A stretch of 64,000 bases of DNA, from NCBI RefSeq assembly GCF_040371545.1, contig NZ_AP029048.1, forward strand, positions 372,001 through 436,000, read 5' to 3'. Positions 1-8,853 of the stretch are shown piece after piece. Position numbers and translations under genes: made by a program. This stretch comes from Synechococcus sp. M16CYN (GTDB lineage Bacteria; Cyanobacteriota; Cyanobacteriia; PCC-6307; Cyanobiaceae). The notes below the pieces were generated by a model. The model had not been told where the DNA came from and searched no databases. It worked only from the letters and a program-made list of their open reading frames with translations. Positions within the stretch are counted from its first letter, which is position 1. Each line of letters starts with the position of its first letter.

Positions 1-438
1 GGCGGAAACGTTGGTGCCCAGAGCTCAACCGTAGTGATTCGTGGTTTAAGTACCCAGAGTATCTCAGCCTTAGGAAGCCTACAGGCTGTAGTGATGCGGG
101 AGATGTTAGCCGGTGCTCTTCTCGGAGTATTAATGATGGGTCTTGTGCTGCCTTTTGCTTGGTGGCGTGGTGAAAGCGCCTTAATAGGCTTATCCGTAGG
201 CATCAGCCTCCTTGCCATAACAACAATGGCAGCTACAGCAGGTGCAGCTTTCCCGCTCTTATTCGATCGGATGGGGCTTGATCCAGCTCTGATGTCTACC
301 CCATTCATAACTACATGTACAGACGTAGCAGGCACGTTGATCTATCTGAAGACAGCGGAGTGGTTGCTGCGCAATCTACCTGAACTAGGGCAAATAACAA
401 GTATTTCTACTCTATTTCTGGCTGCTGCCTCTTTTTGA
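1..438 (+). CDS. mgtE: Magnesium transporter MgtE, C-terminal part (cut by window edge)
   Basis: Codons run in frame from base 1, so the gene starts outside the window and only the last 145 residues are present. The first residues read GGNVGAQSSTVVIRGL, which matches the conserved start of the MgtE transmembrane domain (usual form GGNxGxQSxTxxxRGL). Several hydrophobic segments follow, including a run rich in Ala/Thr/Met and the pore-side motif DPALMSTPFITTCTDVAG, typical of the last MgtE helices that form the Mg2+ channel in the inner membrane. The cytoplasmic N and CBS gating domains would lie upstream, unseen. The last dozen residues after the final helix are short, as in the family. Confidence 0.85.
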   Translation, partial: GGNVGAQSSTVVIRGLSTQSISALGSLQAVVMREMLAGALLGVLMMGLVLPFAWWRGESALIGLSVGISLLAITTMAATAGAAFPLLFDRMGLDPALMSTPFITTCTDVAGTLIYLKTAEWLLRNLPELGQITSISTLFLAAASF

Positions 439-491
439 GAACTCGTTTACGTTTCTTAGGAGTACGCTTTACATAGCTAAACAGAAGCGCC

Positions 492-1490
492 ATGGCTCTC
501 GTCGCTACCGCTGCTTCAAAACCAGCAAATCCTTCCCGTACTGTTGGTGTTGATGTCGACTTGGTGCGTTCTTATCTACGCGACATCGGACGCGTTCCCT
601 TACTCACCCATGAACAAGAGATCACCTTGGGTCGTCAAGTTCAGGAACTCATGGCGATTGAAGCCCTGGAGTTGGAGCTAGAAAGCAGAGATGGCATCAA
701 GCCAGCACACGAACAGCTCGCTAAGGTAGTTGGAGTTACAAGTGTGCAACTCAAGCGCAAATTGCAGCATGGTCGCCGAGCCAAAGAGCGGATGGTGGCG
801 GCTAATCTGCGCTTGGTCGTCAGCGTTGCCAAGAAATACACCAAGCGAAACATGGAGCTTCTGGATTTGATTCAGGAAGGAACTATTGGTCTTGTGCGCG
901 GCGTTGAGAAGTTTGATCCTACACGTGGCTATAAGTTTTCTACATATGCCTATTGGTGGATACGTCAGGGTATCACCCGTGCCATTGCGGAGAAGAGCCG
1001 CACAATCCGGTTACCAATTCATATCACCGAGATGTTGAATAAGTTGAAGAAAGGTCAGCGGGAGTTGAGCCAAGAATTAGGGCGTACTCCTACCGTTACT
1101 GAACTTGCTGAATGTGTAGAACTTCCGGAAGATGAAGTTAAAGATTTGATGTGTCGTGCCCGTCAGCCTGTGAGTTTAGAGATGAAAGTTGGTGATGGTG
1201 ACGATACGGAACTGTTGGAATTGCTTTCCGGAAATAATGAACTCCCTAGCGACCAAGTAGAAGAGGATTGCCTAAAAGGCGACCTTCGCAGCTTGCTTGA
1301 ACAGCTACCCCGTCTTCAAGAACAAGTTCTGCGCATGCGCTTTGGCATGGATGGTGAAGACCCCATGAGTCTTACCGGAATCGGACGTATTCTAGGAATG
1401 AGCCGTGACCGAGTTAGAAATCTAGAACGTGATGGTTTGGCTGGGCTTCGTCGTGTGAGTAATCGGGTTGAAGCATACATAGCTTGCTAA
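492..1490 (+). CDS. Group-2 RNA polymerase sigma-70 factor
   Basis: A 332-residue sigma factor of the RpoD/SigB-SigC type that directs RNA polymerase to promoters. Region 1.2 is near residues 23-50 (DLVRSYLRDIGRVPLLTHEQ), region 2 near 100-175 with the -10-binding stretch GYKFSTYAYWWIRQGITRA, region 3 near 180-245, and the region 4 helix-turn-helix near 275-325 (MSLTGIGRILGMSRDRVRNLE). It lacks the long N-terminal extension of the principal sigma factor. Its length and the KSRTIRLPIHITE wording fit the non-essential group-2 factors that picocyanobacteria use for stress, light or circadian responses. Which paralogue it is cannot be told here. It sits 53 bases after mgtE with no obvious functional link. 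Confidence 0.93.
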   Translation: MALVATAASKPANPSRTVGVDVDLVRSYLRDIGRVPLLTHEQEITLGRQVQELMAIEALELELESRDGIKPAHEQLAKVVGVTSVQLKRKLQHGRRAKERMVAANLRLVVSVAKKYTKRNMELLDLIQEGTIGLVRGVEKFDPTRGYKFSTYAYWWIRQGITRAIAEKSRTIRLPIHITEMLNKLKKGQRELSQELGRTPTVTELAECVELPEDEVKDLMCRARQPVSLEMKVGDGDDTELLELLSGNNELPSDQVEEDCLKGDLRSLLEQLPRLQEQVLRMRFGMDGEDPMSLTGIGRILGMSRDRVRNLERDGLAGLRRVSNRVEAYIAC

Positions 1491-2633
1491 TTGGATAATG
1501 CTTGCTCAATTCTACTTGCAGCTGTGTAAATACAAACATACTAGAACCGGATTATTACTTAAACATTAATCTTCTAATCGATCTTTCTGACAGCGGCAGA
1601 GGATTAATTCAGAAATTAGATATAAAGGCGAAAATATTGTTGTTGCTCGTAAATTTCACGACCTATTAGCCATTTATGTAAATTTTACGTATGTGTGCGT
1701 AGCAAATAACTTAGCAAAGGTTATCGTCAGCTAACTATGTATAATGGTTTCGAAAAAGCAAAAAAATTTATACTTTTTGCTGTTAAAATTAAATTATTCT
1801 TATGGTTGCTGATTTAATAGTTTTAGTTGCGTTAATGTATTTTTATTTAGTATCACATGATTTCTCATTTAACAGGGTATAATATTTGAATGTTTTAGAG
1901 TAGCTATATTATGGATATGTTATAGCAATTAACTAGAATGATAATTTTAATCACTGATCTGTGCTTAGGTAAGATAATGGTGTCGGTCTTCAGACGGTTT
2001 GTTTACGGAAACTGCGCGCGTATCGCGATCAGAATCGGCAAAAGCATTAGCCAGTAAAGTCTTAGCTAAGAGTGTTTACCAAAGCAGCTAATAAACTACA
2101 CTTAAATTTAATTAGAACACAAAAAAGAAAAAATCGTGAAGGGCAAAAATTAAATATTATTTAAGTTTTAATTTTAAACACAGTTAAGCTTTGCTAGCGG
2201 AAGAGCTGAGCAGCGTTCCAACGCTGAAATTAATTTATAAACTATTTATGCAAGGCCCAATTACGTCTTCTTCATGGCTTTAGCCTTTCTTTAACTTTAA
2301 AAACTTTTTGTCAAATTTTTACACCTATATTAACTACTAGAAATAGCTAACTATGATTTAGTCTTTCTCTTCCAAGCTTATTAAAACAGCACTTTGTAGC
2401 CCGACTTTTTAACCAACAATGTTATTTACAATGAAAACTCTTGACTGGGATGCATTAATGAATTATTTAGCTGACTTTATCAAATGATGTCTCAGTATTA
2501 AAGTTAAGTTCACTCAACTTTGACGTATGATAGCTTTGAAACTTCTAAAGTGTCAGTGGGTTGATTAAGAATCACAAGGCGATCCGTCAAGTATAGGATT
2601 GAAATACTTAATATTATTAACCTGCCCGTTGGT
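1491..2633. other. Long AT-rich spacer, no gene recognised
   Basis: More than 1.1 kb between the sigma factor and the convergent alpha/beta hydrolase. It is visibly AT-rich with stop codons in every frame. A roughly 40-codon open stretch on the minus strand near 1975-2095 has a coding-like mix of residues (ends SEDRHHYLT) but matches nothing I recognise. No tRNA, terminator or riboswitch was seen. It resembles the other spacers in this window, which contain ruins of old genes, and may be an older ruin. Confidence 0.5.
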
Positions 2634-3587
2634 CTAAGAGGCTGACCTATGAGTTGCTCGAGAAGATTCCATAATCAACTTAAGCCTCTCTTTAAGCAGT
2701 GTATTCACAGCGTCTGGTGTTTCATCATGCGGGCAATGACCGGCTCCAGGGATTACATTGAACGAGTTCACACAACTGATCTGCTCGGCCCAACGCTTGG
2801 CTTCAGCAAGTGGTTCCCAGGGGTCTTGTTCTCCCCAAACTAAATCAACCGGTACCATCAGCTTTTTCATCAATTGTGGTGCTAAGTGGTCATTGAATAG
2901 ATTAATGAAACCGTGAAACGCTTCGGCTGCGCCGTCGCGTTGAGTTGGTTGGTAAATGAGTTCGACTAGCTCATCATCGATGTTTTGGCCACTGGGGTAG
3001 GCTTGCTTCAATATATTTCGGATGACGCCAGGGTGGGCAGCATTCTTAAATAGAATCGTACTCAACCAATGCTGGCGCACCATTTTTTTTAGGAGGGGGC
3101 GGATCCAGGTCATCCAGGCAGGTTGCGTCACTAATTGCTTGTCGTCCATGAGCCGTTGGGCGCAATTGATGAGCATCACACGCCGGCAACGGTCCGGTCC
3201 CAGCAGTTGAGCGGCCCTTAGGGCCACCACTCCACCGATGGAGTTACCAACGAGTACCATCGGTCGGTTGATCACAGCCCGACAAAAATCAGCGGTTTGA
3301 TGTCCCCAAAGATCAAAGCTGTAGCAAACGGCTGAACTATTTACAGGCTCATCTTGGAGTCTGGCACGAGGCTGATCACTTCGTCCAAAACCAAGCAGGT
3401 CGATGGCATAGGTAGGAGCCAGTTCAGCAAGAACGGGTTGGTTGAAGCGCCAATGGCTAGCGTTGGCTCCGAATCCATGAATTAATAGCACCGCTATTGA
3501 TGCTGTTTGATCCCCGGCCAACGACCATCCAACTCGGTGACTCTCCCATGTCCAGAACGCCTGCATCGGGGAGAAGGTAGCAGTCAT
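2634..3587 (-). CDS. Alpha/beta-fold hydrolase
   Basis: A 317-residue alpha/beta hydrolase. The oxyanion-hole motif HGFGANASHW is near residue 37, the nucleophile elbow GNSIGG has Ser at about 116, the acid Asp is in WGEQDPW at about 255, and the catalytic His is in GAGHCPHDE at about 284, so the full triad is present. The substrate is unknown; many cyanobacterial members are annotated loosely as esterases or haloalkane-dehalogenase-like. There is no signal peptide. The start at 3587 is an ATG preceding a short Trp-rich lead (FWTWESHRVGWSL) seen in such proteins. A clear paralogue lies at 43479-44390; both share the LLGFGRS and GHCPHDE wording. It stands alone between two long spacers, with no operon. 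Confidence 0.88.
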   Translation of the reverse strand: MTATFSPMQAFWTWESHRVGWSLAGDQTASIAVLLIHGFGANASHWRFNQPVLAELAPTYAIDLLGFGRSDQPRARLQDEPVNSSAVCYSFDLWGHQTADFCRAVINRPMVLVGNSIGGVVALRAAQLLGPDRCRRVMLINCAQRLMDDKQLVTQPAWMTWIRPLLKKMVRQHWLSTILFKNAAHPGVIRNILKQAYPSGQNIDDELVELIYQPTQRDGAAEAFHGFINLFNDHLAPQLMKKLMVPVDLVWGEQDPWEPLAEAKRWAEQISCVNSFNVIPGAGHCPHDETPDAVNTLLKERLKLIMESSRATHRSAS

Positions 3588-4594
3588 TCAGAGAGCGTGT
3601 ACTGGTATTGAACTTTGGCGCCTAAAGGTCCGCGGCGCAAATAGTCGCTTCTTTTTTTACTGCCGCATACAACCTGGGGTAAAAACACTTAATAAGAGCA
3701 CGGTATCTATCGTTAGTTCATCAAAGATCACAGTACCTCATGGTTGTTGCTGGCGAGACTCAGATCGCTTGGCAGCGCTGGTCATGTCAGTCCAACCATC
3801 AGAGAATTCTAGAACTAAGGCGTCCCAAAGCCAGTCCGATCATCACATCTAAACGCACTCTTCTTCTTTGATTCCGTTAGTTTCTCTACTTTAAGGTTGA
3901 TAAGTTATTAATCTGAAGAGTAATGGCGTTGCTGCTAGTCAGATGTCAGTTAACAGTTCCTAAGCTTCGAATTGAAATTGTGATAGGTTATTTTTGTATA
4001 GTTCTAATAACCAAGATCTGCGAGATAATCCAAGTGTGCAGATGTTTAGATTTTTTCGTTATTGTGTTACGGCTTTGAATAATTTGCGGATATAAAAACT
4101 GTGTTGAAGGGCATTTATTCTAAAAGTAATTTTTCTGTTTTTCGGCTGTAATCAACCAATTTATATCAATTTTTCGAATTTCAAGATAATTGAAGAGATT
4201 GAGTTGTTCATATAGCGCAAAAGTGCTGCTATATACAATAGTTTACTTTATGGCATAAAATTTCGATATTATTTTTTAGTTTCTAGTAACCAGTTTTATT
4301 GCTAAGAATAAAAAGTATTTCAACAAAATTAGGCGAATAAAAGTTCCGTAAGATAATGTAATTTTCTACATAATTAGACTAAGTAAATAACTAGATTAAT
4401 TATATTTTTAGCTATTTATGCGTAACTTTATTTAGAAAAACAATATTAGTAGCTACAATTGTAATTTTGATACAAATCAAAATTACATTATATAAAGAAG
4501 GTAGGTTTAGATTAGCGAGTAAAAGCTTAGAAGCTATTGCAAACTTAATTTTTAACATGTTACTCTAAAGTTTATAGAATTTATTGAGCAAAGG
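3588..4594. other. AT-rich spacer, no confident gene
   Basis: About 1 kb between divergently read genes. The first 280 bases are less AT-rich and include a 43-codon ATG-initiated frame at 3740-3871 on the plus strand (starts MVVAGETQIAWQRW) that looks coding-like but is unrecognised; it may be a very short gene or a gene remnant. From about 3900 to 4570 the sequence is strongly AT-rich with no open frame. Just before 4595 there is an AAAGGATG ribosome site for the next gene. Confidence 0.4.
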
Positions 4595-5344
4595 ATGAAA
4601 ACCGGCTTTTGTTTCTTAGTCAAAGAAAGTCTGAATAATTGTTCCCTCTGGGAACAATTTTTGCATTCTGCAATGCCTAATTCATTTGGGCTTTATGTAC
4701 ATGCCAAAACATCATCACCTCGACCTGTACTTTCTGAATCCTGTATTGATCTAGAGCCATTGGATACAGCTTGGGGTGACCGAAGTCTTGTTGCAGCGAC
4801 TCAACGTTTACTGTCTATAGCAGTCGATGATGGCTGTGATTCGATGGTTTTAGTTTCAGGCGACATGCTACCGTTGCAGCCTTTTGATTGGATTCAATCT
4901 TTCTGTAAACAAACGCGTTTTTCATTGCAGCAGAAGGTGGGACTAGATCAACAGCAGACTATTGCTAACGCAATGCGATTTGCTCGTATTGCACCTTATT
5001 TTGGGCTTCCTATCAATCAACTAAAAAAGCAAAATATGTTTTTTATAATGACGCGTAATGATTTTTGCAGAATTTGCGAGAATGCAAGTATAATGAGCTT
5101 TCCTTTACTAGAATTAGCTGACGAGTATTACTGGGTAAATCATGCAATTCGTATTGGCGCCGAATGGAAGTCTTCCAACGTCGTTTTTTGTAATCCTGAT
5201 CCTACGAGAACGCAAGCTCTAAATATGGAACTGACGCCAAAGCTTCTACATTTTTGTCGTTCCGTCGACTACGGTTTTATTCGCAAGGTAGCTGGTATTG
5301 ATGCACAAGCTGTCGCGGATCTGATCAATGTATACGCTTTATAG
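4595..5344 (+). CDS. Core-2/I-branching-like glycosyltransferase (GT14-type)
   Basis: A 249-residue protein resembling the Core-2/I-branching (GT14, DUF266) family, which transfers sugars, usually GlcNAc or xylose, onto glycans. Supporting features are the opening GFCFLVKESLNNCSLWEQFL, the FGLYVHAK strand near residue 32, the TAWGDRSLVAATQRLL motif near 58-74 (family wording: S/T-x-WG-x-x-SLV-x-A-x-x-x-LL), the SGDMLPL motif near 88-94, and the acidic LADEYYWVNHA segment near 172. It is shorter than many family members but looks complete. It has an AAAGG ribosome site directly upstream of the ATG. It is followed by the ruins of a GSCFA-domain gene, so it may be the survivor of a glycan-modification cluster. 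The exact donor and acceptor are unknown. Confidence 0.7.
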   Translation: MKTGFCFLVKESLNNCSLWEQFLHSAMPNSFGLYVHAKTSSPRPVLSESCIDLEPLDTAWGDRSLVAATQRLLSIAVDDGCDSMVLVSGDMLPLQPFDWIQSFCKQTRFSLQQKVGLDQQQTIANAMRFARIAPYFGLPINQLKKQNMFFIMTRNDFCRICENASIMSFPLLELADEYYWVNHAIRIGAEWKSSNVVFCNPDPTRTQALNMELTPKLLHFCRSVDYGFIRKVAGIDAQAVADLINVYAL

Positions 5345-5409
5345 TTGCTTGTATTTAGATCGAACAGAATAATATTTATATGCATAATTATTATTTGAGT
5401 ATATCTGTC

Positions 5410-6235
5410 TAACAGATGTTCCGCAGGGTTGGTAAGCTTCGTTGGCTTCGATCTGCCAAAAGCGTTTCTCAATTGACTCATCCTATAAAACTGTTACGGC
5501 TGTAAGTTGTTTTACACAAAACATTATGCATAAATTGAAATCACATAGTTTTTATGTGTTGGATTTTGAGTTGCTACCGCTAGATCTTTTAGTAAGCTTA
5601 CATCAGAGTTATGGCTACTTTATCTACTCCGTCTGTTACGGCAAATTTATACAACCAAGGAATTGTTATAACCGGTTCTAGAAGCTTTTTCTTCGAGAAA
5701 AATGCCTATTTTTGTTTAGAAACATGGAAATCAAATTGTCTATGCACTGTGCCCTGCAATTGAACTAGACGGATTTTTTCTGTAGCTGAGATGATAGCTA
5801 ACTGAGAACATCATCTTGCATGTATTCGAAGTTGTTTTAAAGGTAGGGCGTGTTCACTTTTATTCTTGGCTCGACTGAGGCCTGGCGTAACTATTGGACA
5901 GGCTTAATTGACCAGTATCTCCTGGTGTTTTTGCAGGTAATTCTAACTCCGCTACCATTCAATTTGTCAATTTTAGTTTCTCTCAAATGATTCGCGTATT
6001 TGAGTGTTTTCTTCGGGCTCGTAAAGATCATCATTAAAATTATTGCTTGCCTAAGATTTTCCTAACGGTATCTCCGATACCGTCAACAGCAACGGCTAGT
6101 GGACGTTATGTTCTACTAGTTATAGTTAAGCTCAAAGCGGTGCTCCGCGCATTTGAATTGCAACCGCGCTATTTATTTGCTGATTACTTTCTGAGTTATG
6201 AAATCATTTTTTATTTTGCTGCTGGTTGACATTTA
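5410..6235 (+). pseudogene. Decayed GSCFA-domain protein gene
   Basis: Fragments of one protein can be read in order but in shifting frames. At about 5442-5681 comes a stretch with VTAVSCFTQN (the family's namesake GSCFA motif, first Gly changed) and then YSVCYGKFIQPRNCYNRF (family: YG-x-x-YT-x-RQLLQL). At 5859-5935, same frame class, comes FILGSTEAWRN (family: F-TLGLTEAW). From about 5905 the frame shifts to give SPGVFAGNSNSATIQFVNFS, a TAA stop, and at 6047-6229 PKIFLTVSPIPSTATASG with DYFLSYEII (family: LTVSPVPLTATASG ... YFPSYEI). At least one frameshift and two stops are seen, so no full product can be made. GSCFA proteins are uncharacterised, SGNH-hydrolase-like proteins often found with glycan genes. 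Boundaries are approximate. Confidence 0.72.
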
Positions 6236-6379
6236 TTTGATCAAAACCTGTGAACGTTTAGTGAATGGCGAGTATGTAGATTAACAGATTGTTTCTTATA
6301 GGGTCATGCCTGCCCAAAATGCCTATAGACGTTTTTTCGCTGAATTTAGTACGCCATCGTTGATTGTTAAGGACACCTC

Positions 6380-6806
6380 ATGCAGGAATTGATTTGCGAG
6401 GAGAAATTACTCGATCGAGAACTAAATGGTTAGGCAATTGATCCACTTTATTTAGTACGTCTTACACCCGAGTACTTGAACAAGCGGCCTTTTTGCATTT
6501 AGAACTGGAGCCGTACCTCTGTTTTTATTCCATTGGGACGCCACTATTGTAACTATTACTGAGTTGCGCTACTGCACAGGTGTTAAATCGGACGATTTGC
6601 TGGGATATACCAAGATCAGAATAACTCTTGAAGGTATTCGATCGACTTGATCAGCTTCCTCACCGATGCGCGAGGTTTTACCACGATTGTCGAATGCCAC
6701 AGAGCTATTGGGAGATCTAGACCCAGATTCAGCCGTGGTTTTTGTTAATCCTCTGTTTTGGTTTACGTTCTTCTTATCTAGTTGGGTGTTGAAATATTCA
6801 TTTTAA
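6380..6806 (+). pseudogene. Decayed protein-coding gene, family unknown
   Basis: A second ruin just after the GSCFA remnant. An ATG at 6380 opens MQELICEEKLLDRELNG, then a TAG at 6431, then in the same frame AIDPLYLVRLTPEYLNKRPF. The reading continues with a shift near 6493 as LHLELEPYLCFYSIGTPLL, and with another shift from 6561 as ELRYCTGVKSDDLLGYTKI. That last frame runs through one TGA (about 6648) to a TAA at 6804-6806 and contains VLPRLSNATELLGDLDPDSA. The segments join into a plausible soluble protein, but I do not recognise the family. The codon content is unlike the AT-rich spacer around it. Confidence 0.5.
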
Positions 6807-7273
6807 AGAGCAGTTCCATCGATGTACTGGACAGCTAACCACTCCGTTAGCTTTGACTCATCTTAACGATTTGGCATGAGACTTTTCTGTTACGTGGAAC
6901 TGTTTCATAGTTATCTGTCATTTGATCCACAGGAAGATCTTAGCGCTGAGATTTTGTTTAATATCATTCAAGCTTGGACTTCAAAGTACCAATTTGGGTT
7001 TGGTGCTTTCCTGATTGCTGTGTTTCTTTTAGGCATCATATTGATTCAGAAGCTCATGATCAACTCTATGTCTGGCGACTGCGCCATTCCAATAGTCTCT
7101 ATCGATTGATTTCTACTCCTTTTCAGTTGTTAGATCCGGTTAAGAAAAGTACTTTACCCCGTTATGGGGGTGGACCGAGTCATGGCAATGCAGCTTTTGC
7201 TAAAAGGCTCCGAATCACATTCTTAATTTCGTACGTTTTTCTAGGTCCAACACCACAATGATGGAAGTACCAA
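6807..7273. other. Spacer with further coding-like fragments
   Basis: Open stretches at 6876-7109 and 6974-7261 overlap in two frames. The pieces FDPQEDLSAEILFNIIQAW and DSEAHDQLYVWRLRHSNSL look like protein remains rather than random sequence, but neither frame makes a convincing gene and no family is recognised. It probably belongs to the same block of decayed genes that starts near 5410. Confidence 0.35.
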
Positions 7274-8251
7274 ATGTGCTTTGTGGGTTTGTTAAAGACA
7301 AAAACAATCCTTTGCTTAGGAGAAGCACTTGTTGATCGCCTAGGTCCTCTTGGCGGAGATCCATCGCAGGACCGACCTGTCAATGATCAGCTTGGAGGAG
7401 CTCCCGCTAATGTGGCCTGCGGCTTGGCCAGACTAGGAACACCTGTTGTTTTTGCAGGTCGTTTGGGGTTAGACCCAATCGGCGATGCGTTTTGCCAGTT
7501 GTTTGACGAGCGCCACATTGATACAACTTGTTTGCAGCGTGATCAGCAACGACCATCACGGATAGTTTTGGTGCGTCGTTCCTTAAAGGGTGAACGCCTG
7601 TTTCAGGGATTTATTAACAATTGGGGATTGGGTTTTGCCGATCAGGCTCTGACCAAGCAAGCTCTACCAAGGGTGAGCTGGTTGCTGATCGGAACCATCC
7701 CTTTGGCGTCGCCAGCTTCAGCGAGTGCGCTTCGCGCCGCGCTACAGGAAATGCGATGTCGCGATACTGCTATAGCGCTGGATGTGAATTGGCGCCCTAC
7801 ATTTTGGAATACAACAGCAGACCCAGCTGCTGGCCCTCAGCCAGAACAGATCTCGCTCATTAGCCCACTTCTACAGCAAGCGTCGCTCATCAAGCTTGCT
7901 CGCGAAGAGGCTCTGTGGTTCTTCTCCACAGATCGGCCTACAGTAATCTCCCGGGCATTGCCCCGGCATCCAGATGTTGTCGTGACCGACGGCGCTAAAC
8001 CAATACACTGGTTCCTTAATGGTGTTACCGGCATGCAGCCGGCGTTCCGACCTAAACAAGTAGTGGATACCACTGGAGCTGGGGACGCTTTTATGGCAGG
8101 CCTGTTGCATAGATGGCAATCTCCACCGACGGAGCGAGTTCGTTTTGCTGCAGCTTGCGGCGCCCTCGTTTGCGGTGGTACAGGTGCCATCGATCCGCAG
8201 CCAACAGATAATGAGGTGGGGCTATTTCTAAACCAACAGAAACATTATTGA
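7274..8251 (+). CDS. PfkB-family carbohydrate kinase, probable fructokinase
   Basis: A 325-residue ribokinase/PfkB-family sugar kinase, most likely fructokinase (fructose + ATP to fructose-6-phosphate), which in this clade would recycle fructose from sucrose breakdown. It has the N-terminal GEALVDRLGPLGG strand, the PfkB signature 1 region LGGAPANVACGLARLG near residues 43-58, and the C-terminal signature DTTGAGDAFMAGLL near 270-283 with the catalytic Asp in GAGDAF. Length is normal for the family. The first codons (MCFVGLLKTK) may be extra: the conserved core starts at TILCLGEAL, and no better ATG is available. It converges with tsaE; a short inverted repeat lies between the two stops. Confidence 0.85.
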   Translation: MCFVGLLKTKTILCLGEALVDRLGPLGGDPSQDRPVNDQLGGAPANVACGLARLGTPVVFAGRLGLDPIGDAFCQLFDERHIDTTCLQRDQQRPSRIVLVRRSLKGERLFQGFINNWGLGFADQALTKQALPRVSWLLIGTIPLASPASASALRAALQEMRCRDTAIALDVNWRPTFWNTTADPAAGPQPEQISLISPLLQQASLIKLAREEALWFFSTDRPTVISRALPRHPDVVVTDGAKPIHWFLNGVTGMQPAFRPKQVVDTTGAGDAFMAGLLHRWQSPPTERVRFAAACGALVCGGTGAIDPQPTDNEVGLFLNQQKHY

Positions 8252-8282
8252 TGGCTGGAGCGGCCATACATAAGCCAGCCAT
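8251..8282. terminator. Candidate bidirectional terminator hairpin
   Basis: An exact 8-base inverted repeat (ATGGCTGG at 8251-8258, CCAGCCAT at 8275-8282) with a 16-base loop fills the gap between the convergent fructokinase and tsaE stops. The position is right for a shared terminator, but there is no run of T on either side, so the call is tentative. Confidence 0.35.
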
Positions 8283-8764
8283 TAGCTTCCGAGAATATGA
8301 ATCAGGTCCGATGCCACCCAATTCAGTTCATTTTGAGACCCCCCTGGTGCAATGATTTGGGCATATCGACCCACTCCGTCTTTATGGGAGAGTTCTACTT
8401 TCCATGCTTCCGGTAAATCCAGGCTGAGGCGTACGGCCCATTCCACAGCTAGGAAGGCACCGATAGCTTTGGCTTCTTCATCTTCTTGCAGAAAGATGTC
8501 GTTGGCTGTTTTGGGGTTCTCCAAGCGATAGAGGTCAAGATGTATGAGAGGTGGACTCCCATCTGGGTAATGCTGGGCCAAAGCAAAAGTGGGACTGGTG
8601 ATAGGTTCATAAATACCGAGTCCCGCGGCAATCCCTTGCACTAATGAGGTTTTACCAGTCCCTAGTGGTCCTTCTAAAAGTAGAATGGTGCCCGCTGGAA
8701 GCCATTTGCTCATTTTCTTGCCCAATGCCTGAGTGGCTTTGAGGTCGGACAAATAGATGGACAT
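8282..8764 (-). CDS. tsaE: tRNA threonylcarbamoyladenosine biosynthesis ATPase TsaE
   Basis: TsaE (YjeE) is the ATPase that helps the TsaB-TsaD complex make t6A at position 37 of ANN-decoding tRNAs. The P-loop reads EGPLGTGKTSLVQG, followed by SPTFALAQHY and LIHLDLYRLE, all hallmark TsaE motifs. I chose the ATG at 8764 (MSIYLSDLKATQALG), giving 160 residues, close to the family's usual size; the frame stays open another 36 codons, but that lead is not family-like and runs into the ahcY start. The gene is divergent from ahcY (90 bases between starts) and convergent with the fructokinase gene. Confidence 0.9.
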   Translation of the reverse strand: MSIYLSDLKATQALGKKMSKWLPAGTILLLEGPLGTGKTSLVQGIAAGLGIYEPITSPTFALAQHYPDGSPPLIHLDLYRLENPKTANDIFLQEDEEAKAIGAFLAVEWAVRLSLDLPEAWKVELSHKDGVGRYAQIIAPGGSQNELNWVASDLIHILGS

Positions 8765-8853
8765 ACTCAGTAAGGTGATGATGTCATGAGTCCGAAGCTT
8801 CGGATCCTCTGCATAAATTCCAGTCCATGTTCTCCCTACGGAGCTAGAAGGCC

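Noticed and set aside
1975-2095. Minus-strand peptide-like stretch ending SEDRHHYLT
   Set aside because: About 38 codons, no start codon or family; too weak to call.
3740-3871. A 43-codon ATG-initiated ORF, MVVAGETQIAWQRW...
   Set aside because: Coding-like but unrecognised and very short; left as a note in the spacer entry.
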